Shown here one piece after another: positions 42,801 to 51,800 of a DNA stretch of 64,000 bases. The notes beneath the pieces were generated by a model, which was not told the DNA's origin, did not search any database, and was given only the letters and a program-made list of their open reading frames with translations. Position 1 is the first letter of the stretch. Each line of letters starts with the position of its first letter. The translations under genes were made by a program, and so were the position numbers. The DNA comes from Tubiluchus corallicola (taxonomy: Eukaryota; Priapulida; Priapulimorpha; Priapulimorphida; Tubiluchidae), in contig JAQGDQ010000003.1 in the NCBI GenBank assembly GCA_030141605.1, positions 1,817,501 to 1,881,500 of the forward strand. The letters run 5' to 3'.

Positions 42801-45800
42801 TGTGGCACTTAGGCCCAGGTCAAAAAACCAGTGATGATGAAAAGAAGAACACCGGTACAAAGAATATAATTCACCTAACAGGCAGTTATTACAAAACGGT
42901 GGATCAGCCCAAAACGGTAACTACAGTATGAATAGAATAAAACAAATGCCAATATTATAATGACATGAAAGCCACAATTTTCTTGCCCCTGTTGGCATCA
43001 CATTGGCATCAATATCAATAATGGACCTTTACAATTAGCCTTAACCTGGTCAAGATGATAAGAACATGCTATCAGTTTATACCTAAACTGAGTTAACAAA
43101 ATTTTTCAGTAATAAGAACTACACGCTGACAACAAATCATGAAATCAGTAAAATGACTATATAGAGCCATTTTTGCACTAGAAGTACGTAAGTTATACCT
43201 GTATAGTTGTCCCTTGTGGGCATCGTATAAGCATTGTATCATCATCACAAGTCTCTTCTTTGAAAACGAACAACGACGTTCCTAGTAATCCTGAAAAAAT
43301 AATCAGAAATTAATTTAAATTATGATACCTATGTTAGATTAAAATTAAAATAATGTTTAGATTAGATAAAATGTTCGGTTTATACAGTGCGCAAGCAAAT
43401 ATCAGGAGTGTTGGCAGGAGCATCTTTTGTGGTTTTTCCAGACGGCTATTATACAGCATACTTCACTATTCAATCCCATACAGCTGTAGTGCAACTATGC
43501 CGAATGATGTGAGTTTCGTTATTAGTTAATAATTCAATTTAATACTTTTTCCTCTAAATTTTACTAAATTCTCGAAACGTCTTTTTCACATGAAAACAAA
43601 AACCACCTAATCCATTTCACGCTTTGAGTGTAGATGCGAAACTTTGGTCATCTACATTCTAAATTAAATAGACTAATGCAGCATGAACACGGTTGACTCC
43701 GCTAATCACAAATCCGATTAGCAATTAGGAGCTATTAACTGCCATTAATATGCAGTAGTAAACCGTGTGCAGTGTGGTTTCCCTCAAGCTATCTCTAAAC
43801 TTGGCGCCAACACTGCGGCTTCTTTTGTAAAGAGAAACCTTTGTCATTTTAATTATAGGGAATTTTATATAATTATATTCGTGCCTCATAATCACGCACG
43901 CTACGCAATTAATGTTTCGTTCGAATCTACAAAGAAAAAGTTTCCTTTTTAACTCAGTTATAAAAGGGCGAGCGAAGTATATAGCTGAGTGGCCAAGTAG
44001 TAAGAAAGTTAAGCAAAGCCGCGTCTGGGTAGTAAATAGAAGGGCTCCATCAGGAAAGCCGATTTCATGTGCCACACTGCCACCGAGTATTTTTCTCATT
44101 GAAAAAGGATGAATACATCCGAGCATGGTTCAGACACTACTGTCAGTTCAGTATGCCATCACTGAAGAAAATTTATCTTCGTAAACGAGAAAAGCTTCAG
44201 TCTTGTCACAATCATTAATTGGTAAGTGAGGTGCAGTATTAGGGCTTGCAGTGCCTTATTACAACAATTCCTGCGTCATGTTTGTTCCGTACCATTACAA
44301 ATCAGTAGTTAGACAAAATATCTACAAAACAATACTTGGACTTACAAAACAATAAACATTACACAGCAAATGAATAAAACTGGTAAATCTTTCAAAAATT
44401 AATTTCCATTTGTCGGTACATGTCAATGTGCTTTCAAGTAAATGGAAGAAACATGATCTGTCAAATTTTTATTACAACCAGGCGAAGCCGCATAGTATGT
44501 TTATACATCTTTTACTTTTGCTGATTCCATTGACTATAACTAGTTAGTCTAGACTTTTACTTAAAACAAGACAGTCTTTCTTAGAAAATGTAGTCGCAAG
44601 ATGTAGCAGTCAATGACCAACCAGACAGAAATATTTAGATAACTCGTGAAATTATGGCGTGCGGCAGTAAAAGCGACGAAGTTAATGACACAGATGTTAT
44701 TTCTGATAAACGCAAGTCGAAGAAACGGTTGTCTAAAGGGAGACATAAATTCAACTATAAGCAACCGTGGTTCAATGTGAAAAATTGTAGAGTGTTGGCA
44801 AATTAATTTTTAACAAGCGAGCTGGTTTAAAATTAAATGAAATTTAACCACGAGAAGAAATTGTGCAATGCAAACACAAAAACAAAAGTTAAAGAGCTTT
44901 TACTCGCGATAGCTAATTTCTATCGCGAGTAAAAGCTCTTTAGCTTTTGTTTTTGAAATGGACTATCGCATCTATAAGCTACAGATGTTAGTGTAATACA
45001 TATTGTCCTATGCAGTCAATGTCTAACGTCTAATCCTAAATGATATATATATATATAATATGAGTTTCATACTTGAGCTAGTAACCGCAATTCAGTTTTT
45101 GTCAGCCCATTTTAATGTTTATAATTCTTCTCCTAAATACATATTCTCTTATGTAGATTATCATTTTTTACCTTATTAACATCTATAATTCTGATAAGTC
45201 ATGCATATTTGTATGTTTGATAAAAAGCGAGTTATTAAATAACAACCTATATAACCAATTTGACCATGCATGTATGAAACTGTATGAATCAATTTCTAAT
45301 TAAATTTCTATTGACATTTCCAAATTGCGCATTTACCTGACTTTATGATACCACTCAGGTAGAAGCGTGCAGCCCTCTAGCACCTGTGGCTTGTGTCATA
45401 TCATGCGTCATTTAATTATTAATGATTCATTAAACTAATCAATGTTGATGACAGAAAGTGCCGGAAGCCTTTTCACCCATGTGTACAGCAGCAAGAGACA
45501 AAATCTGGTACCTACACCTAATGGATCTAATGGATTCATTGATAATTATAACAACTAATTTGCCAAGAATTAGTTTTGCTGAGCTACTTATTATGTCGAC
45601 TTTGAGTATGTTGATACTCATGTGTTTTTTAAATATGTGAGTGTGCCAATATTTAACTTGAGATCTTATACAAGTACAAAACAAAAGCGACTTGCTGTAC
45701 ACCACTGCCAAAGTACAACACATCGAAAATTACCTAAACTCTAAGTTATCTCACATTCATGTTTGAATGTCGTCGGGTGTCATAACGTGCGTTCACATAA

Positions 45801-46765
45801 CTTGGTTATAACTATTTGGTGTAAAGCACAGATTGCTATAGTGAGAGTTACGGCCAATTAATTGGGCGTTCAAATGTGATAGAAAAAGTAAAAGTAATTG
45901 TTTTTATACTCAAAGCTCAATAATGCATTGCTTAACCTGTACAACGAAACGTGTATAATTTAAATCAACTTTCCAAGTCTAAGAAGTTTATTTCAAAACC
46001 ACCTACATCTGGAAAGCTCTGAAAGCTGTAGCTATTTATACAAAAACGCAGTTTTGAAGCCAGTTTTAAGCTGCTTTAAAACTCCGGTAATCTGAGGCTT
46101 GAAAATATAAGCATTTAAATCTAAAACAAATATGGAGTGTGTGAATAGAAAAAAATTGCATAACATGTAATAAATACCTGCCAAAAACTTAAACATGCTT
46201 ACTTGTGCTTAACCGCAAACGGTCAAAAAAGCGTCTAGATCTTCCATATCTTCTAGAAGCGCCTAACTCTTGTTAGGAACATTCCAGTTTCAGTCGCGAT
46301 ATGAAGCTAATGCATGGTCTAAACACAAACAATGTCTATGTCCTCTAATTTTTGGGTGCTTGACAGCTTTTATGGAGCAAATAATAATAGCAACAAATGC
46401 TATCACACTTCAGGTTCAGTATTAGATCCTATATTAATTAGAGTTTTTGTATACAGTATTTTACTTCACAGAGTATTTTACTTCACAGATTCCTTGGGTG
46501 TTTTTTGTTAAGAAACGTTTATACTGCATGGCTTACGTGTTCTTTGCAATGTTTATCTTACAGCCTACATCCTCAATAGAATTCACTACATCTAACAGAA
46601 CTAATCAAGACAGTATAACTAACATAAGGCTTCAATAATTTGATTAAGAAGTTTCCACCTCGTACTCCGACCCTTAAATCAGTTAACGGCTATAGAATCA
46701 TTTACCCTCGTCGTTCAATACGTACCTGGCAACATGAAAAGCAATAGAAATCCGGACAACCTCAT
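24855..46765 (-). CDS. EVA1C: EVA1C-like transmembrane protein with two SUEL-type (galactose-binding) lectin domains
   Basis: Single-pass membrane protein of the EVA-1/EVA1C type; in worms the family acts as a Slit co-receptor, and vertebrate members bind heparin. Nine coding exons: 46765-46726, 43290-43199, 42436-42317, 31287-31164, 30612-30463, 27695-27552, 27174-27025, 25991-25815 and 25156-24855. Phases agree throughout, giving 1299 nt and 432 residues (human EVA1C 441). Order: signal peptide MRLSGFLLLFMLPG; SUEL domain 1, residues about 27-124 (ETCDDDTMLIRCPQGTTIQV, ATYGKPEG, MLCP, LCQDKQTCRIPVSP); SUEL domain 2, about 133-223 (ACEGGQAELNCRPSNRVAIF, ASFGHSPGG, CHGRKQCSV, FDDTCPDGMSRYLTIVYSC); a basic then acidic stalk; a transmembrane helix FLLYFLLSIAVGVVLLLGML at about 338-357; and a basic cytoplasmic tail ending RNCMY. 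Intron 3 is 11 kb. A UTR exon upstream of 46765 is possible. The family is clear; one-to-one orthology is inferred. Confidence 0.9.
25213..25372. repeat. 84-bp tandem duplication (two units) in EVA1C-like intron 8
   Basis: 25213-25288 and 25297-25372 are direct copies, offset 84, both opening CTTGCAAACTTCTTT and closing ACACTCAGAACATAT, with about four differences. The open frame 25175-25501 across them is a by-product of the repeat, not a gene. Confidence 0.9.
27867..28290 (+). mobile_element. Internally deleted pogo/Tigger-like DNA transposon with TA target duplication
   Basis: The 424-bp element begins CCGTATTTTCCCATGTATAA and ends with the inverse; the inverted repeats match for 29 bases. 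It is flanked by TA on both sides (27865-27866 and 28291-28292), the signature of Tc1/mariner/pogo elements. Each end carries an extra copy of the GTCTCTTATACA block. The interior keeps a frame (to the TAA at 28191-28193) whose protein has EVCRWVLKAWNGVKP, SFKKCGISNAMDGTEDNAIF and an acidic end EEFNDFYDE. That pattern is the C-terminus of pogo-type DDE transposases, which places the element in this clade. The catalytic domain is absent, so it can only move in trans. It sits in intron 5 of the EVA1C-like gene, in antisense. Confidence 0.85.
28293..30462. other. Remainder of EVA1C-like intron 5
   Basis: Includes a run of G (28434-28443) followed by a doubled TCGATATCTTG. Open frames at 29141-29329 and 29681-29902 (-) have no recognisable motif. 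Nothing else is supported. Confidence 0.5.
31662..31975. repeat. Diverged minisatellite, about 5 units of ~61 bp
   Basis: The phrase GTCAATATGGTCAAGAGGA recurs in degraded form at about 31690, 31752, 31813, 31874 and 31934. Each is followed about 20 bases later by a GGTCCCTA-like block and then AATAGTT-like or CAGTAGTT-like words. Units differ by 20-30 percent, so the array is old. Confidence 0.8.
35285..35315. repeat. (TGAC)n microsatellite
   Basis: A run of TGAC units with two CGAC variants at the end, followed by an AATAAATTAATTAATTAAT tract. A related short GACTGACTG cluster lies near 36765-36792. Confidence 0.9.
36986..37076. repeat. (GACAA)n / (GGCAA)n microsatellite
   Basis: Pentanucleotide array with variant units, followed without a gap by GATAAGATAAAATTTATTTA. 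It may be the simple-repeat tail of the element at 37077-37140. Confidence 0.9.
37060..37140 (-). mobile_element. Probable LINE 3' terminus with simple-repeat tail
   Basis: On the minus strand the segment reads GAGCTAACAGCTC (a small hairpin), then about 25 bases, then AAATAAATTTTATCTTATC and a (TTGTC)n tail. CR1/L2-type LINEs commonly end in a short hairpin and a microsatellite tail of this kind. No reverse transcriptase coding is visible upstream, so this would be a 5'-truncated copy. Inference from pattern only. Confidence 0.4.
37158..37190. repeat. Short inverted repeat AAAGAGTAATT
   Basis: AAAGAGTAATT at 37158-37168 is matched by its inverse at 37180-37190 across 11 AT-rich bases. Small hairpin with no assigned function. 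Confidence 0.7.
38635..38732. repeat. 49-bp tandem duplication
   Basis: Two direct copies beginning ACAAGCCAAGATGTTAG and containing AACCAGGAAGAAAACCATCA, offset 49 with one difference, then a short third fragment CAGATGTTAG. Lies in the long intron of the EVA1C-like gene. Confidence 0.9.
41330..41465 (-). pseudogene. Scrap of a Tc1/mariner-like transposase C-terminus
   Basis: Reading leftward, two overlapping frames give KIDERWDRTPLEN and then IRELRNRVSCWKKRLRLI followed by CSENGGHIEHLL. Tc1/mariner/IS630-type transposases end with a region of the form EWDxIPxExIRxL..MxRRxxxCIxxNGGHxxHL, and the order and spacing fit. A frameshift separates the halves and nothing of the catalytic domain was found nearby. 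No terminal repeats located. Confidence 0.5.
42437..43198. other. EVA1C-like intron 2
   Basis: Ordinary AT-rich intron between the two phase-0 exons of SUEL domain 1; no repeat or nested gene recognised. Confidence 0.6.
43291..46725. other. EVA1C-like intron 1
   Basis: A 3.4-kb intron separating the signal-peptide exon from SUEL domain 1. It holds the perfect-looking hairpin at 44878-44954. The open frames at 43725-44126 (-), 43912-44112, 45439-45723 (-) and 46447-46638 show no motif. Confidence 0.6.
44878..44954. repeat. 35-bp inverted repeat hairpin
   Basis: Arms 44878-44912 and 44920-44954 pair over 35 positions with one mismatch, loop CTAATTT. The core arm word is AGAGCTTTTACTCGCGATAG. 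Transcribed as part of intron 1 it would fold into a long stem. No flanking duplication seen. Confidence 0.95.
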
Positions 46766-47992
46766 GTTTCTCAATCATTTACAGTAACTAAACCACACGA
46801 CTAAATTCTCAATCCGTAGCCCTCATTAAACAAACCACAGCGCGACGCTTGAAAACCGCTGCACTGCTATTCAGTATACGCGCCATAGAATAACGCCACG
46901 GCTTCAACAGTGGAGGCTGAGTCATTCATGAGTTCAATTAAATATGATGTGAATACTGAGTTGATGAGAGAGGATGTGGCCTGGAGTGCACCCAACAGTG
47001 TACTGTGCGCCGGAATCCGAGAATGGATCTATAACTAAGTCAATTAGCTAACAATTCTAGCTGTATTTACAGAATTAAGCATCGATGAAAGCGAGACGTA
47101 GTAGTAAAACCCCTCGAGGTCATATTCTGATGCTGAACACTGATGGAGAGATACACACTAACTGATGTAGCGATTTAATAATTACAGAAACACGCGATAA
47201 AAAGAAACACGAATTTAGCAAATTAAAACTGATAACGATGAAGATGGAAACGACATAGTTTTGCACAAAGTGAGATACAACAAAAACGAGTTCGCACAAT
47301 AATTGTTGCTCGGCTAACGTTATAATTATCAGACGAACTATGTATCCAATATTTTTGCTCAATTTAGTATGCAAAATCACTTCAGCTGGCAGTTGATGAT
47401 TGGTGCTTGACACCTCCTCTAAGCTCGCTTTCACACTAGATCATCCACCCTTACAGAGAAACCTTTGTTTTCTTTGCGACGTGGCAACAGTTGCTAACGA
47501 TGTCCTCCTGTCTGAAGTCCGGATTCCGTATGTTCAAGCTTCCGGCGGCTCTGAACAGAAATAGACGAAGGCATCTCAGCTTCTTCTGATGTGTTGCCAA
47601 CAGCTGCTTGTGCGGCAAGCATGCAAAAATAACGCTGCCAAAATCCAGCGGCCTGAACCCAATACAAGCATCATACAGGCAGCACTTGAATATACAAGAG
47701 AAAAACCAACCTTTCCGTTGAGAAAAAGCGATAGATTTTGCCCAAGTAGCTAAGTTAATCAAAATGAAATAAAGCAAAGCAGCTAGCCATTTTTAATGAA
47801 ATCACGCCAACGATTCCTTAATCGATAGTGTAAGTGTATACAGAAGGTTCTAGTGACCGCAAACGAAATTTGAAGATCACTTTAAGTTTCATTTAGATGT
47901 CTTTTTCATTGCCATTTAAAAAATCAAATTTCAAATTTTGACAGTTTATAAGCAATAAACATTTGATGTTATTATACATCATTTACAAAGAC

Positions 47993-47993
<1 letters not shown>
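46766..47993. promoter_or_regulatory. Upstream region of the EVA1C-like gene
   Basis: Somewhat richer in G+C at 46840-46890 and 47480-47660 than its surroundings. A promoter or 5' UTR exon is expected here by position. A minus-strand frame of 108 codons (47777-47451) and a 43-codon frame within the same segment have no recognisable motif. No TATA box can be pinned. Confidence 0.3.

Positions 47994-48032
<39 letters not shown>
47994..48032. repeat. (CTAT)n microsatellite
   Basis: Nearly ten perfect CTAT units, ending eight bases before the left arm of the 48040-48172 inverted repeat. Confidence 0.97.
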
Positions 48033-48039
48033 GTAAATA

Positions 48040-48172
48040 CAGTAAATACAGGACTTTATAATCTGTCAGTACAATGGTAAGACAATGCAAATGGCTTTAG
48101 GCGATATAAATATATATAAACAACCGTTGTCTTACCATTGTACTGACAGATTATAAAGTCCTGTATTTACTG
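48040..48172. repeat. Perfect 46-bp inverted repeat
   Basis: Arms 48040-48085 and 48127-48172 are exact reverse complements over 46 bases; the arm begins CAGTAAATACAGGACTTTAT. The 41-base loop is AT-rich. Zero mismatches point to a recent origin or to gene conversion between arms. Confidence 0.97.
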
Positions 48173-48406
48173 AAGAGATTGTCATTGCCGTTTCAGCGTT
48201 TCCAATTTTGCAAATACGTAAATGTTACTTTTGCAGTATGCTGTATCACTGTCGCTGTTTGAAGATCTCTTGGTCTATTTTACATTTAGCCTGCTGATTT
48301 ATTTTAACGGAATTTTAGTTTTTTACATGCCTATTCTAACTGCTTTCGCAATTTTCGTTTATGTCGTTTTCATGCAGAGATTGGTTGTATAGCTTATTCG
48401 TGCAAT

Positions 48407-48801
48407 TACTTAAGTTGTTTTGCAATTCTCAGTTTTGTGTCGGTGAAATTTTTAATTCCAATAACGTAAATGATTGTCTAATGGAACTGAAGTTCAGAAA
48501 AGCGAAGTACCTTTCAAAATAAGGAAACGGTAGTCATACCATTTGAATCATCGATTTCAGAAAAGTTCTAAATTCAGTATATATAAATTCAGTATACTGA
48601 ATTTAGAATATATATATATATATATATATGCTGAATTTAGAACTTTTCTGAAATCGATGATTCAAATGGTATGACTACTGTTTCCTTATTTTGAAATGTA
48701 CTTCGCTTTTCTGAACTTCAGTTCCATTAGACAATCATTTACGTTACTGGAATTAAAAATTTCACCGACACTAAACTGAGAATTGCAAAACAACTTAAGT
48801 A
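48407..48801. repeat. 171-bp inverted repeat around a TA-rich centre
   Basis: Arms 48407-48577 and 48631-48801 are reverse complements with about four mismatches in 171. The centre (53 bp) holds a perfect 20-base palindrome AAATTCAGTATACTGAATTT and a (TA)n run. Another TA run follows the right arm. Total length 395 bp. No coding. Confidence 0.95.
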
Positions 48802-51800
48802 TATATATATATATATAGGCCTAATGCGCACCAAACCAGCATGTATTGAACTTAATTTATTTTTTTCCGACAAGCATAAAGCTATATAAATGATCAAATT
48901 CTAGTGCCTCCTAAGACAACTACTCAGGAAGCTGCGTGGAATTTTTTATGATATGCTGTGTAAGTGCGGGGTAATTAAGATTTGTGGATAACATATGGGG
49001 ACGTGCCAGGAAGTGGTGACATATGGGACAGATTATGCAAATCAGTCACAAATGGCTAATGAGTGACAGGTCCATGTGCCCAGGGCCTCAGTAATCCTTC
49101 TGAAATATAGAGATTCTGGACGGTAGCCCTTAGGGCAACCATAAAGTTACAGCAATAAAATCTATCACTCATATAAATACAAGTAATGAGCCGCTTCCTA
49201 TTTACTAGATGAAATTCAAAACAAGCAAACATATGTCTGCAAACTTCCAATATAAATTATTAAGGACAGATTTGGGCTGTGCTGTAATTTCGCAAGTAAA
49301 ATAGATGAGAATGAGGTTTTAGGGTTCTTTTGCTTCTCCACTACTGAAAACTACTGCTGGGTTTTATAAGTAATTTACATTAAAAGCGCTCCAGCAGGAA
49401 CTAATGCTGTTTTTGTAGAAATCATTCTCGCAGCTGTAATAGTTCTCTTTGGGAAATACCCGATACAACTGCTTCACAAGGTTGAATGTAAGCTTGCGAA
49501 ATGCATTTGAAAATAGTTATGCTCTCTGCATATTGTTTGTTTCCTAGAGATCTGCCAAAATCGGTTGAGCATCAAACCCGCGTCCAAGTTCCTCAGCATC
49601 TCCCTAAGAGCCTTGGATTTCTCGACTAAGCAAGCGAATAAACATCTCATTTGGCTACATTAGGTCCTAAGCAAAAGCAGACACCACGCGAAATTCTTTC
49701 GTTTTAAGTAAAATTGCATTAAAACAAGTAAGATAACGAACTTGAGTCCAACGTTGTACCACAACTATCCGCAAACTATACCGCAACCGACGTGATTTTA
49801 TCTGTAGAGATTCTACAGCACTTAGTAGAGAGATGTGAGAATGAGTCCGGTTACTTGCTGCCAGCAGGCGCCATCTGACATGTGATAAAATTACTACTGC
49901 TAAAGCAGCTTTGCGGTACTTAGAGAATCGTGATCAGTGAAGTAATTTTTTACTTGAAACATCTGCGCAACAGTAAAATGTTATTCATACAGAACAAATA
50001 TTGCATGGCATATAATCTTCTACACCAATTGACTTCATGAGTTTATTTATAAACAGTGACACTCATCATATATAACAAAACAATAGTACTACAATAATAT
50101 TTACAAGGCTGGCGTACAACTTAAAAAAATACTTGTTTACAATGAGGTCCCTAAACGGTCACTCTCCATATAGTTTACATAGATGTACATAAACTTTCTA
50201 CCTCACTAGCTTTAAGGAAGACAAGTAGAAAAAACTAATTTTTAATTTAAACTGGCCAAGGATCTCAATACAGCAACTCTAACTTATATCCATTAGGAAT
50301 CATTATATGGCTGATTCGCTTGAAAATTATCTACTGGCCGCCTAACTGAAATCTGATCATGTTTCTGGCACTCATGTACCGCAAGCTCCATTCGCGTAAT
50401 ACGCCCATTTAATTTTAAAGCATATCAAATTAAACTGAAGATGTGTGGCTTAATTAAGGCGCAGTGTGATAAATAACGCAAGAAAAATGCAAATAATATT
50501 TAATTACAAGACTAGTCACAATAATAAAAATGCTACAAATACAAGAAAAAAGAAAGAAAGAGCATACCACGGTAGTTCCTTTTCAGGTGAACATAAAAAG
50601 ACAAAAAAAGAGAAAAAATCACAGAAAGATGCTAAAACTATTACATTAATTTTTTGCGAGTTTTTTGTTCTGTTGTAGTCTGTTTCGTAACTGTGGCTAG
50701 TTATTTCATACTTCTGTGTTTTTCTTTGTGTTTGTATCAACTGAGCTACTGTGTTTTTTACCTGCTTGTATCCTTTTTAGTGTGATATTCTTTTTATGTT
50801 AATAATATAAACAAAAAACAAACTAACAAGAATTAGTTTAGTAGTTTCAGCAATTTCTTGTGATTGTTTCTCTTTTTTGTATTTTCATGTTCTCTTGAAG
50901 GAGTCCTTCTTTTTTCTTGTTTTTAATTACGGGATTTGTTATTCATTAACGCGAACGGTGAAATACATGATACTAACAAAGGAAAAACAACAACTTTTGT
51001 TGGATGGTTACGCTTTCTTTAGAATTCAACAGGAAACGCCCGCTAAATAGCTTACACACAAACCAAAGGAATGCAGATAAACTTTAACTTTGCCAGTTAT
51101 AAGATTCTCCGATGTCTAAAACAGGGTAAATTAAGTAAAATCGGAGGCGGTGATTATTTAATTCCCGCCTTTGCGGAAAATCTTAGTGTTTTGACAACTA
51201 TGATACTTCGGGGGTGATTGCCCTGCTTGATCCCTGCATACTGCTTAGGTTCAACCCAAGTTACAACAGCACGCATGTAAGAAGAAGCCATGGGTGTTTC
51301 CCGCGCAGACAGTTTAGGGAATAATGGCTTCCACAAGCCATTTTTTGTAAAGACGAACAAATGCACTGACATTACCAGCGTTGTCGTCTTTCAGTAGCAT
51401 GAGCCAAAGAAGATTAGATTTGAAACAAGTGTTTGTTTCATTTGCTGCATAAAGTTACATTTACATTCAATTCCGGCAAAAAGCTACAACAGTGGTAACA
51501 AATACATTGGCCTTCACAGCGTCAGTTTGCTGACTGCTGTTTCAGCTTGTCCTGTTGTGCAATACTGTAATTTGTGAGCACTGAATGTAGTCTTACCCTG
51601 ACTGTGCAAAGCATTGGTTAAATTTGCATTCTCACCCACGTATGTAGGCCTTAGAAAGAAATGTTTTTGCATCCTGTTTAGCTCCAGTGGCTGCTCGACT
51701 GGTTTCACTGTTCACTAGATGTGAAGTCATGTGGCGCAGGTTCCGCTTTCTTGATTAAAAACAGCTTGAACAGAATACTTCAAAAACCCTGGCATGGTGT

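Noticed and set aside
43960-44110. tRNA-derived SINE, from the phrase TAGCTGAGTGGCCAAG
   Set aside because: It resembles a D-arm/box A, but no box B follows at the right distance and no tail or duplication is seen.
47451-47777. 108-codon minus-strand frame and a 43-codon frame (MLAAQAAVGNTSEEAEMPSS) upstream of EVA1C
   Set aside because: No motif, weak start context and no downstream donor that joins to the EVA1C-like exon 1. Could be 5' UTR but cannot be supported.
50466-50678. Lysine-rich 70-codon frame
   Set aside because: Low-complexity A-rich sequence open on both strands; no evidence of coding.
51154-51372. 72-codon minus-strand frame (SARETPMASSYMRAVVTWVE) as a gene
   Set aside because: Composition is slightly gene-like, but there are no supporting splice sites, neighbouring exons or known motif.
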